Made by a program: the position numbers and the translations under genes. This document shows, one piece after another, positions 12,522 through 22,399 of a stretch of 64,000 nt of DNA. This DNA is from Asterias amurensis. Its lineage: Eukaryota > Echinodermata > Asteroidea > Forcipulatida > Asteriidae. The DNA lies in assembly GCF_032118995.1 (NCBI RefSeq), contig NC_092657.1, forward strand, positions 8,867,391 to 8,931,390, read 5' to 3'. The number at the start of each line of letters is the position of its first letter. Within the stretch, counting starts at the first letter, position 1. Under the pieces are notes generated by a model, which saw nothing but the letters and a program-made list of their open reading frames with translations, was not told the origin of the DNA and did not search any database.

Positions 12522-12743
12522 CCACCAAAACACCCCCGACTTGACAAACCAATATTTTGTGTTACCCATTTTTTTTTATGCACAGTAACGCCGAAGGCCA
12601 CACACGGAGAATTGCTGATCAATCCAAAATTGAATAACTGGCACGGACGTTCTGATTTCAATTCGATTGATAATTTATTTATATATATAAAAAAAAATAA
12701 AAACAACAAAATAAAAAAACACAGAATATACATGGCATTTTGG

Positions 12744-12975
12744 TTAAAGCCATTATAAACTTTCAGTACAGAAAACAAAAAAACCCTCACAGATTTACAA
12801 GCAATTTACAGGGTTTACAGAAGGGAATGGTGAAAGACATCTGGAAATAATATTCCATGCAATGCTTTACTTTTTTAGAAAACATTAAAACAATCACAAT
12901 TCTCGTTAGTGAGAATTACAGGTTTATATTATAACACATGTCATGACACGGCGAAACGTGCATTTGCTTTTGGCC
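12744..12975 (+). mobile_element. MITE family IV, right-truncated copy
   Basis: It starts with an AAAGCCATT-type terminal repeat at about 12746. It then follows the interior of the complete copy at 56238-56598 in the same orientation, including ACAGGGTTTACAGAAGG, the palindrome around ATTCTCGTTA..GAGAAT, and CATGACACGGCGAAA. The right terminal repeat is missing. It encodes nothing. Confidence 0.7.
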
Positions 12976-13078
12976 AAATGCTGTAAAAGCGCGACGTGCT
13001 GAGTGATGAGGTGCTGGACTGATGATCAATCTGTAGTATTGGTTTGTGTTGCCAATTCCGGCTGCACAGCTAGTATAC

Positions 13079-13590
13079 AAATATCGACTGCTTCAAGTGC
13101 TATGGTTAAAATTATGACTCCCTAGGTGATCCCCGTAGCGTTCTATTTTCCCGAGACAAAGCCGAGGGAAAATAGAACTCTCCGGGGATCACCGAGGGAG
13201 TCATAGTTTTTAACCATTGCACGAGTAAAAGCAGTCAATATTTGTTTTACATCACCCAAACATTTCTATATACTGTACTATTATTATTAAGTTACAGACC
13301 TGAATGCTACAATCCATGGACGACGCGAACACAGATTGCAAACACTTTTACTTAATGTGTTGCATGTAGTGTCGTGCAATCCGAAATGGTTACAGACTAT
13401 TAATTTATCATACTCGTACACGCAACGGGCGTCTGGGTACTGCACGCCGTGTGCTAGTCTGTCGGACTAGCGCACGGCGCCATGTGCTAGTCTGTCGGAC
13501 TAGCGCACGGCGCCATGTGCTAGTCTTCGGACTAGCGCATGGCAAACCGACGGCCGTCGTCTAGCAAAACTAAGACATGTCATGTGACGT
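13079..13590 (+). mobile_element. Hairpin-ended composite repeat, copy A
   Basis: The left end is an imperfect hairpin of about 165 bp. The arm containing ATGACTCCCTAGGTGATCCC pairs with the arm containing GGGGATCACCGAGGGAGTCA, with about 10 bp between them. A unique segment of about 200 bp follows. It ends with three copies of a 33-bp unit built on GTGCTAGTCTGTCGGACTAG, itself a palindrome around TGTCG. An inverted copy lies at 53247-53702 and aligns over its whole length. No protein is encoded. The structure suggests a non-autonomous foldback element. Whether the hairpin or the palindromic array forms an end is unknown. Confidence 0.7.
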
Positions 13591-13599
13591 GCTCTAAAC

Positions 13600-14920
13600 C
13601 AATGAGCAGGCAGAATACTTGCAAGGGGTGTTATAAATGTAATAATAATATACGCATCTTGCTAACAAAGTGGACTGATTGATGGGCATGCATGGGAATC
13701 GGTCGACTTATGTCGGTTGTAACGGTTCTTGTATAAGCTAATTGAAGGGGCCTAGTGTACTTGTAGGATGCTGTGCGGCGAATAGATCCTCATTTCAGGG
13801 GCTACTTGGCCTATGGGTAGAGCAGCGATTAGGGTTCCTTGAGGAGCTCTTTCAGGGGTTCATTGCTAGGTTGTGGTGATATCCCTAAAGGTCCGATAAC
13901 GAAATTACATAGTACAAAGAGCTTGTTTGGTTGTCGTCGAGATGGTATACATCCATCCCCGTGGAGCCGTGTCAGCATCTCAGAGACGCTCTCGTCGTTG
14001 CCTTGCGTCGGGATTGGGGCGCCATATTAGTTATATTTCTTAAAACTACCATCCTTGCCCTGTCAACGGAAATATTTTAGAGCTCAGCCTGAATATATTT
14101 GTTGACCTCGTAATTCGACATGTTCTATCATGTTTTTATAGTTTGTGGGACATGTTTTAACAGAACACAAAAAACAGTTATCATTTGTGTTTGTACAGGG
14201 TTCAAAGCTGCATCAACAATTTAAAGATGGACTAGGAACTCTTGCCAAGGAGATAATGTAATTTCCAAATCAGCTACTAAGCCTGTTCATAGACTAAGCC
14301 TGTTCGTAGACGGCTTAAAGCTTCCAACAACCGAGGTAAACAAGAGGACACCATTATTGGTGAAAAATTTATCTACAGAGTTATGCAGGTGTTTCGTCTT
14401 TTGGTATTTCTAATTTCTTCAGAAAACTTCAGAACCATAGCGGAACCCAAAATCCAAGGATAAGTTGCTATTATTAAACACTGATGAGGTTGCACCTGGG
14501 TCTAGTTAATTATGATTAGGCTCGAAACTTTGGTATCTCAGCTGGGCTTTGCTCGCGCATATTGTTCCATGCATGTCTCAGTGCTTTAAATTCAGTAGTC
14601 GTCAGAAATGTGCAATGGGCACCCAAGGAATGTGTAAATGCATTTATTTGTCTGGCATGAGGTGCATCATTGACTGTACTGAAGTCTATCTTGAGATACC
14701 TAAGCCACCGTCGCAATCAATAGTCTGATTACAAACACCACAATACTGGAAACATTTAATAGGGACGGTGTAGCACCAAATTCCATGATAACATTGTGTC
14801 TCGGTTATACGGTGGGCGAAATTGTGCCCCCCCCCCCACAGGAAGTGTTATGTGAGTGACAGCATCAAGTTACACTTCCTGCCGGCCCTTAGGGAAACCA
14901 ACAAATGTTTATAACAGATT
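13600..14920. other. No gene recognised
   Basis: Contains a C9 tract near 14826 and short frames on both strands (13839-14030, 14516-14716) that show no domain features. Confidence 0.4.
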
Positions 14921-14924
14921 CTTA

Positions 14925-15075
14925 CTGACGTAAGAAATGGTTTAACATGGTTTCTACCTGAATAAGTAAGAATTGGTTTCTTACTGGTTGTTACTCAAGT
15001 CACAAAGTGTTTGTTACTGTTTCTTGCTAAAGTAAGAAATGGTTTCTTACTGTGTCTACTGAAATAAGAAATTAA
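14925..15075. repeat. Imperfect direct/inverted repeats of a GTAAGAAATGG motif
   Basis: GTAAGAAATGGTT and its partial complement TTTCTTACTG alternate about every 40-50 bp at 14930-15065. This makes a small cluster of imperfect palindromes just upstream of the ATCCCATGGG array. Confidence 0.5.
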
Positions 15076-15225
15076 CAAGATATTTTTTCTCTGAAACTTC
15101 TTTGAGGATTGATTGCAAAATTCTTACTTGATTAAACATTTTTTTATTTAATGTATATTCTTAACAGGATTCTTATGATTCTGACTCTCTTAACAAGATC
15201 TTACAAGTTGAAACCGTACGGCCTA

Positions 15226-15650
15226 TGTAGGATCCCATGGGTTCCGATGGAGGATCCCATGGGTGATCCATGGGTGATCCATGGGATCCCATGTAGGATC
15301 CCATGTAGGAATAGGATCCCATGGAGATCCAATGGGATCCCATAGCCACAACGGGAACGAACCACAATACTCCATGGTGTTCCTATGGGAATCCCATGGA
15401 AACAACTGTGACCAACGAGAACAAATCAGAATCCCATGGGGTTCCTATGGTCTTCACATGGGATCCCATGGTCTTCACATGGGACACAATGGGAAAAAAT
15501 CAAAATCCCATGGGGTTCCTATCTTCCTATGGTCGTCACATGGGACCCCATGGGATCCCATGGTCTTCTCGATGGGATACCATGGGAAAAGGTCAGAATC
15601 CTATGAAGTTCCCATGGGATCCCATGAGAACCCATGGGAATCCCATTGGA
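15226..15650. repeat. Palindromic GATCCCATGG minisatellite
   Basis: About 25 copies of a roughly 10-15-bp phrase based on GGATCCCATGGGATCC, itself palindromic, interspersed with TTCCTATGG and CTTCACATGG variants. Because the unit is palindromic, it keeps frames open on both strands and produces spurious ORFs rich in MGS/DPM residues. These should not be annotated as genes. Confidence 0.85.
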
Positions 15651-15774
15651 CTTTTTTGTTTATTAACACGATTTATTTTAAAATGTTTTATTCTGGGGAC
15701 TTGAATGCTTTGGATACTCTTCATGACACAAAAGACTATGCCCAACGACTTACGACTTTCAGAGTGTGGAGATG

Positions 15775-16015
15775 AGATAGTAATGGTAGAAAGCTTGCTT
15801 CAAAATATACTGTCTGAGGTTCTGTAGTTTTTGAGATATGAATAAAAAAGTCACTTAATTACGTTTCATATGCTTAAAGTCGAACGTATATAATTTTCAA
15901 GGATATTAATAACGGGCGCCTCCAGAACTTTGAAGACTATTACGCATGGTATAATAATAATGACAAAAATATTGGAGACTCGATATTATTTTCGTGAAAA
16001 AAATATTTTCGATGA
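15775..16015 (+). repeat. Repeat V copy
   Basis: TCTGAGGTTCTGTAGTTTTTGAGA at 15804-15827 and the flanking context match the unit at about 35055-35330. The second half has diverged and is interrupted. Confidence 0.4.
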
Positions 16016-16072
16016 AAAAATTAAATTAGCTGTTGCAAACAACTTACCAACCAAATGGACCGAGAGTATAAA

Positions 16073-16273
16073 TGCAAAAAATAGTTAATGGCCTGACGTT
16101 TCGACCCTAGCACAGTCTTTCTCGAAGGCTAAATGACAACACAACGAACATGGACAGGTAATTACCTGTCCATGTTCGGGTAATTACCTGTCCGTGTTCG
16201 TTGTGTTGTCATTTAGCCTTCGAGAAAGACTCTGCTAGGGTCGAAACGTCAGGCCATTAACTATTTTTTGCAA
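16073..16273. mobile_element. Near-perfect 200-bp palindrome with a Penelope-like (hammerhead-related) motif
   Basis: Two arms of about 93 bp are inverted copies with few mismatches, meeting at about 16146-16178 around ACAGGTAATTACCTGT. Each arm holds the phrase CTCTGCTAGGGTCGAAACGTC, or its complement with one change. Penelope-like elements have terminal repeats with a short hairpin followed by CGAAACGTC, part of a hammerhead ribozyme with a minimal stem III. Here a GACTC/GGGTC hairpin precedes CGAAACGTC, but the CUGAUGA box is not intact (CGAGAAAG in its place). I infer two terminal-repeat pieces in inverted orientation. No Penelope RT or GIY-YIG domain lies nearby. Confidence 0.5.
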
Positions 16274-16911
16274 CAATATTTTCGTTACAAAAAAGCAAAA
16301 TGTGCATGGGTTACAAAGACACCACAAGCCTTTAAACAAATCAGCCCATGGTTTGTGCTTAGTTCACTTTCAGACTCGGAGCATTATAGGAACTACACCC
16401 GTCTTTGAATCATTGTTCTGAGAAAATGGTATAAACGAAGACCTTCGTCTGAGTCCCGCGGATCAGAGAAGCCCTGTCATCAAGATGGTATACAGCTCAA
16501 CCACGTCCACATCACAAGGGTATTCTCCTTTAAAGGCACATGCAGTCTCACACACTTCTATTTTCTTCAAGATGGACAGGCACAAACAGCAGGTATCTTG
16601 CTCCAAACATTTGAGGCAAGGAGTATTTGACTGCAGAACATCCAAATGGTCCTTCATGATTTTGCGAAGAACGGATGCGGTGGGCATTCCATTCTCGAAC
16701 AACTGTGTCCAGCTATTCCTATACACAAGAAAGTGCAAACGATTTTCAAATTCGGGGAAGTGGTACTATGACAATGACGGTGATTGCACAACATTTGCCC
16801 AAACCAAATGATTTGTCTGGACCCCTTGGAATTATGTAACTTAAAACTATTAATTTAATTTAAGAATATCACATTTGTTCTAATTCTCCCCAATGGTCTG
16901 ATTTTGATTTC

Positions 16912-17665
16912 TCGGGTTGTTTTGTTTTATTCATTCAAGTTTATTCATTCAATTGTTTATTGTCACACATATAAATACATATACAGTGAAATTCACTTCG
17001 GCTTGCGAGTCTAAAAATATTAACAATCAAAAATTACAAAAAATACAGAAAACCCTAAAACCACATAGGCATACAATAACGAACAAATAAACAGTATGCG
17101 CACAATATGCATAGAGACAATAACAGTAACAAAATTGCAAACCCCCAAAACAAATTAAAAAATATTAATCATTAAGTAACCTTATTGCACTGGGATAAAA
17201 ACTATTGCGAGTACGGTTGGAGTCGGCTCTGATCGCTCTATATCGCTTACCTGATCTCATTAATTCAAACAAACTGTTCGCAGGGTGAAATTCATCCGAA
17301 ATAATAGATCTAGATTTCTTCAGAACCCGAGCAGTATAAAGTTTATCCAAAGCAGGAAGCTCACGACCAATGATAAAGCTAGCAGTACCGACTACACGAT
17401 TGAGGCGTTTTCGGTCATCTGCCGTGGTGTTGCCATACCAGACAGTGATCGAGAGTGTCAAAATACTCTCAACAACTGCCCGATAAAACTTTACCAGCAA
17501 ATCTTGGCTGAAACGAAAACTCCTCAATCTTCTAAGAGAGAACAACCGTTGCTGGGCCTTCCTAACAATGGAATCAACATGAGTCACCCACTTAAGATCG
17601 TTTGATATGTGCACTCCTAGAAGTTTAAAAGAGTCGACAATTTCCACTTCGGATCCATTAATATT
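16912..17665 (-). pseudogene. CR1/Rex-like LINE, 3' end of reverse transcriptase
   Basis: The minus strand from 17665 to 17162 is an open frame of about 165 residues. It covers the region after the RT palm: DSFKLLGVHISNDLKW, then KAQQRLFSLRRLRSF, FYRAVVESILT, TVWYGN, and a terminal NRTRNSFYPSAIRLLN. This order is typical of the RT thumb and C-terminal region of CR1-group (Rex1/Babar-like) non-LTR retrotransposons, which copy themselves by target-primed reverse transcription. The frame ends in TAA at 17165, and about 250 bp of 3' UTR follows down to near 16912, containing TTTATTCATTCAAG-type short repeats. Endonuclease and RT palm are absent, so this is a 5'-truncated copy. The remaining frame is intact, suggesting fairly recent insertion. 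Confidence 0.8.
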
Positions 17666-17669
17666 TTTA

Positions 17670-19080
17670 GTTTTGTTTGTTTACTGTAATGACTTTATAA
17701 TTTAATAGTTTGGAGGTATCTCAATTGCAGTAAAACAACATTACCTGGGATGAAAAACTCACCTGGCTAAGGTTCAACAAGCAGAATTGAATCAGTGAAA
17801 CGTGCAGAAAATCTCCACTGAATTCGCTGTTGTCTTTCAAATCATGAAAAATGCTCATCCAAAACTGTGCACAATGTTTGCATAAGATGCTTCACCAGCA
17901 CTCGATATGTTTGCTGCACGACAGAATTCTCTGTACCAAAATATGTACCAACATCCTCTCCAACATCCTCTCCTTTCACGCACTGCATGCATATAATAAC
18001 CTGCTATGACTGTTGGGTTACTACTTGTGTATTAACTCTTCCCTGAAGACGTTGCTCCCCTAGCTGATTCGTATACGGAGAAACACTTTGTTTATGCTCG
18101 AAACACAAACAACAAGGTGATTTCTTACTCAACAATTTTTCCGAAAAATTTACCACAAGAGGTTACACAGCTTCGGAAATCGCCAAAATCACTGGGAATG
18201 TATGACACAATAAACGGTTAAACCTGATTCAAAAACAAGCAAACGAACAAAAAGCAAAACCCCCACTTGTCCTAAGTAAGACACACAACCCACACATCAA
18301 CCATGGTGATCTAAACCAAGCAATCAAAAATCACTGCTCTATGATACAACGCAACGAAATACTCTAGGGAATCTTTCTGGATCCCCCCTTCATTGCATAC
18401 AGAAAAGACCAAAAGATACGAGAAAAAATTATCAGAGCCAAACTAAACCAGAGTCCAGCCGACTCAACTTCCCAACAGCTCAATCATACGTCACATGATT
18501 CAGGATTTATTGACGATTCCGATGACACTTTTGACATCCTAGTTTCTCTACTATAGGAACAACTCGTCAATGATCAGGAGGTCACTCTCACAAATTCACA
18601 ACCTTCACCCTGAACCTAACGGCAAACACAACCCATAACCTTTCTTTCTCTTTTGAGATTGGAGACCTATAGATTCAATTTGAATCACCCACACCGCATC
18701 TGAAGAGTGCACGAAAATGAGGCACGAAAACATGTTATTGCTATAAATATAAAGGGGATCTGAAAAATATCCCCGCGGTCTCACCCCAACCCACATAAAC
18801 CAATGACGCAACCGTCAGAGCGGCTTCCTCGGTTACCCCAAATATATCCACCCACCACACACTCTACGGTCAACCCAACTGACAGAGATATATTTAAACT
18901 GACATGGGCCCCACCCATACAAATTTTGATTTGCAAACCTACGGTATCAAGCCAACAGTCTCAAAATGTCACTGAATTGCACAGGGCCATCATTTAGTTA
19001 CCATATACTCCATGTTGTTATAGCACAGCATCCTGCTCACTGGGGTGTGAAGAATATACTCTGGAACTCGCATTCTTTAC
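17670..19080. other. No gene recognised; partly LINE 5' leader
   Basis: No domain was seen. The part just before 19085 may be the 5' region of the LINE whose conserved motif starts at about 19114. Short frames at 18605-18811 and 18803-18997 are proline- or serine-rich without recognisable features. Confidence 0.35.
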
Positions 19081-19084
19081 TATT

Positions 19085-19455
19085 CTAACTCCAACGCCAC
19101 CTTTCAACTATTATTGATTGGATGTGGGGATGTCGGCCCAAATCCTGGACCAACTGGTTTCCAGGATGGTTCACCAAAAAAGATTTATACTCGGCAGAAT
19201 AGACGCATCACATATGACAGTCTTTCACTTCACAACGTCAATCCTGGCCGTGGCAACACTCGACCCCGATTAAACTCAAAAAAGGTTTCAACAATCAACT
19301 CCTCGTGGTCACTCCATTAAATCTTCAACATCAACTATATCCTCTCCAGTGTCACCTACAAGTGATGAACCAAAGAATCACTTGAAGTTTTGTATGCTTA
19401 ATGCCTGTTCTCTTCCCAATAAATCCACCGATTTCCAGGACTTCGTTCTCAACGC
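19085..19455 (+). pseudogene. LINE 5' segment: GDVGPNPGPT motif and endonuclease start
   Basis: The plus strand reads YSNSNATFQLLLIGCGDVGP and on to NPGPT, the 'L..GD...NPGP' motif found just before the apurinic-type endonuclease in many CR1/jockey-like LINEs. After a frame break near 19320 it continues as LKFCMLNACSLPNKSTDFQD, the first strand of the endonuclease domain, where N is a catalytic residue in the family. The sequence then stops abruptly at about 19455, where minus-strand RT sequence begins. This is an internal truncation plus rearrangement. Confidence 0.68.
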
Positions 19456-19457
19456 CT

Positions 19458-20475
19458 TGTGGCACACCAGAAGTGACGGCTGCTGGGAGTGATGTATGTC
19501 CATTATTTATGACTTGTTGGGTACGCCCCGTCAGGAAATCCTGAACCCATGTTGATATCAGTCCACTTAATCCATAATATTGTAGTTTGGAGATAAGACG
19601 ATGGTGCGGGACTTTGTCGAAGGCCTTGGGAAATTCAACACTACGACATCAACCAAGTTGTTCTCGTTGAGTTCCATGCTATAGTCAGGATTTGTGGGGA
19701 AGAGTTGCGTTTCTGTTGACTTCTAAGCCCGAAATCCATGTTGAAAATCAATTAAAATACGTTGTTTCTCCAAATGTTTCATCACATGGCTGTGTACAAT
19801 GTTCCAAAGCCTTGCAAACCACTAGTAAGAGTGAGACAGGACGGTAGTCTGCTGCAAAGGACGGCCCCCTTCTTGAATATTGAAGTGATATTTGCTTCCT
19901 TCCAATCTTGTGGTAGTACACCTATGTTGATTGAACTTTGGAACAGGTCCTGAGCCGGTGAGGCTAGCTGCTTAGCTCAAAGTTTTAGAAACCCAAGGTG
20001 ATATTCCATCTGGACCTGGTGCTTTGTTGGGCTTAAGCTGGCTAGGGAGCTTTTCAACTCCCTCTTTGGTGATGATGAGCTGACCAATCTGTACTACGGG
20101 CTAGCACCAACTGCCAAGGAGGGTCCTTGGTAAACACACTCTGAAACTGTTCATTCAAGATGTTCGCCTTTTCTGTATCATCGGTGATAATCTTTCTATC
20201 TTTCTGAAGGTCTGCAACTCCTGGGTTTTCTTGCTTAACTTTTTGATAAATGTCCAGAATTTTTTAGGCTCCTCCTTGATAACGGATCCCAAGGTTTCTC
20301 TGATGTATGTAAAGCGGTTATTTTTGATGAGTTTGTGTGTATTTCTCCTGTATTCACGAAAAACTTCCCAATCAGAAACCTTTCATGATTGTATAGATGT
20401 TGCTTTTTCTTAACAGGCCATCCTAGTGTCCTGTCAAACCAGGGTTGATGAAAAGAATCGTAATATAAACAATGT
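19458..20475 (-). pseudogene. LINE reverse transcriptase fragment, inverted relative to the endonuclease piece
   Basis: On the minus strand, from about 20475 down, there are broken frames that together cover the region before and into the RT domain. They include HPWFDRTLGWPVKKKQHLYN, KKFWTFIKKLSKKTQELQ, KLPSQLKPNKAPGPDGIS (RT motif 0/1), FPKAFDKVPHHRLISKL (the palm helix, D of the first catalytic motif displaced by shifts), and FLTGRTQQVINNGHTSLPAA VTSGV near 19480. The sequence stops just before the conserved VPQG and the YADD motif, so the catalytic centre is missing. Multiple stops are present. It probably comes from the same LINE class as the adjacent plus-strand piece; the head-on junction at about 19456 shows a rearrangement or two insertions. 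Confidence 0.7.
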
Positions 20476-20848
20476 GGGGTCACTGCTGAGAGAACTATCG
20501 TAGCGTCATATGTTTTTGACCCTCATATGTTTTCGGTCCCCAACATTGATTCCCGTTTACCGTGAGATTGCACGAGATCCACCAGTGAATGAAGCTCTGC
20601 TGCATTCTCACGGCCCGTGCTGTCTCCCGGCGTAATCATGCTGAAATTCAAGTTTCCTGTCGTAAGTGACGTTCATACGTTAATAAAATGATCCGTTTTG
20701 GGTATAGATCACTAGTGCAGTATTATACTAACAATCAAATGTGTCAAAGAAACAATATCCAGCATCGAAAGTTCCAAACAAAATTATCGTCTGCTAGATT
20801 AAGTTTCACTCTCCGTCGAACACTCGATAGATGTGGTTGCTAGTTGGG

Positions 20849-22390
20849 ATTCTATGACACGCAAATTCGGCCAAAAATTGATTTTATTTTCTCCTGACTG
20901 GGGCTGGTAAACATAATGCACGGTGTGTCAACCTGAACAAAAACAAAGAGATGTGTATATTTTCTCCTCCTGAAACCAATCATGGCTGGTCTGAAATATA
21001 AGGGGAAACCCAAAATGTTGTGAAGTGTATGTGCTTGGGAAGAATGCTTGAGGCGGGGGGGGGGGGGGGTTGGGGGAGGGGGGTACACTAATTAATGAGC
21101 CATAGTCTTAGGACATTGCCATTTAAACAAAATCTAAAATTAAATATGAGCTTTTGTTTTTAATTTGCATGCCAATTATTTGTTTTTCTGTACAGATTAA
21201 GTTGGCAACTACAAAAAGTACTCGTCCTGATACTTACAGAAACTACGAGACAGACAGCTTTGACAAGGCACTTCATGCTTTTTTTGGTGCAAGTGTCTCT
21301 GTCAAAAAAGCTTCAAAAACAGTTCCCAAAAAACAAGTACATGTAGGACAACACCAAGGAATCAACCATTGGATGCAAACGACAGTGATAGTGGATCTGA
21401 GACTACAGACCCCAAAGACCTGTGCTGCGCATGCAAACGGTTGCAACCCAGAGAACTAAAACATTTGGATTTTATTTCTTTTGTTTCATGGGCACAGTGC
21501 ACTCAACCTGACTGCGGTCATTGGGTGCACCTTAAGTATTGTTCAACAGTGCTTACGGTGCGACGTCATTCTTCTTTTGAATGCCCGTGCCACAACGCCG
21601 AAGAGTAAAACCATGAAAAACAAATGTAAAACAAATTTATAATAAAATTCAATAAGTTGTTGTAAACTTGCAACCAACCAAAAAAACTTGAATTATTGGC
21701 CTCACAGGGTAAAAAACAAACATTATTTCGAGAAATGTAAATAATACAAAAGGATAACAAGAGAGGCAGAGTTTTATTAAATAAACTTAATAATATTTAA
21801 TTGATTTCAAGAAATGAAAATAACACAAAAGGATAACAATAAAGGCAGAATTTTATTAAATAAACCTAATATGTAAATAATACAAAAGAATAAACAGAAT
21901 AACAAAAGTGTATTGAAGAAAAATAAATATAATTAAATTGAAGAAATGTAAACAATACGAAGAATATTACACAAAGACAAAATTGTGTTCAACAAAATTA
22001 ATTAAATTAATTTTAAGAAATTTAGATTATAATAAGTAAAAAAAAAATAAACAAGCTTGTGAGTTACTTAGAACATTAATAAACACCATTTGTATACTCA
22101 AAATTGTTTTAGAGAACTCCCATCTATTTTGAATTTAATTGGCACACCATACTAGTTTCTAAATATTCATTTAGTACCAACCAATGAAAGAACCGATAAC
22201 ATGTGGCGTCGCTCCACTGTAAATGGCGGACGATCTCTCGCAACGCAAGACCAACATTACTAAGATTTCCACAAACGATGAAGTTTAATGGTTTTTCCTA
22301 AAAGGTTGGTAAAATTACTATAAAAAAAAACATTTCGTTCTCGACTGAGAACAACTTCCCCGTTATCCTACCGTTAACCCATGACACCAG
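20849..22390 (+). repeat. Duplicated promoter/first-exon block, copy 1
   Basis: Segments of this block recur in the same order and orientation at about 25600-26250. Shared pieces are CATGGCTGGTCTGAAATAT (20980 versus about 25792), TACCAACCA.TGAAAG (22177 versus 26020), CACTGTAAATGGCGG followed by CGATCTCTCGCAACG (22216 versus 26089), AAAAGGTTGG, and ACCCATGACACCAGGAT (22378 versus 26242). Copy 1 carries about 1 kb of extra sequence (21080-22110) with the Psq-HTH/zinc ORF. The ATGGCGG in both copies opens the same peptide MA(D/G)DLSQRKT, and a CCAAT box lies just upstream in copy 1. This looks like a duplicated promoter with first exon, or two copies of one element. Confidence 0.6.
21195..21608 (+). 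pseudogene. Psq-type HTH joined to a cysteine/histidine zinc module, pogo/Jerky-like remnant
   Basis: A pyrimidine tract and CAG at about 21195 precede an open exon beginning IKLATTKSTRP, followed by RNYETDSFDKALHAFFGASV and then SVKKASKTVPKK. The pattern 'Y....L.KAL.A...G..S...AS...VPK' is the Psq helix-turn-helix used by pogo/Jerky-type transposases and their domesticated relatives to bind terminal repeats. In another frame, 21369-21608 encodes CCACKRLQP, then WAQCTQPDCGHWVHLKYC and ECPCH. This is the C-terminal PHD-like zinc module often found after the DDE domain in such transposases. The DDE catalytic core between them is absent and a frame change marks the join. It is therefore an internally deleted derivative, or two exons of a larger gene. 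Confidence 0.5.
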
Positions 22391-22399
22391 GATACATCA

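Noticed and set aside
15151..15775. Overlapping ORFs of 60-164 residues on both strands
   Set aside because: Produced by the palindromic GATCCCATGG array; sequence is simple repeat on either strand.
16463..16738. 91-residue minus-strand cysteine-containing ORF
   Set aside because: Some regular cysteines (CLKCLEQDTCCLC), but no family match I can name and no exon borders; left out of the feature list.
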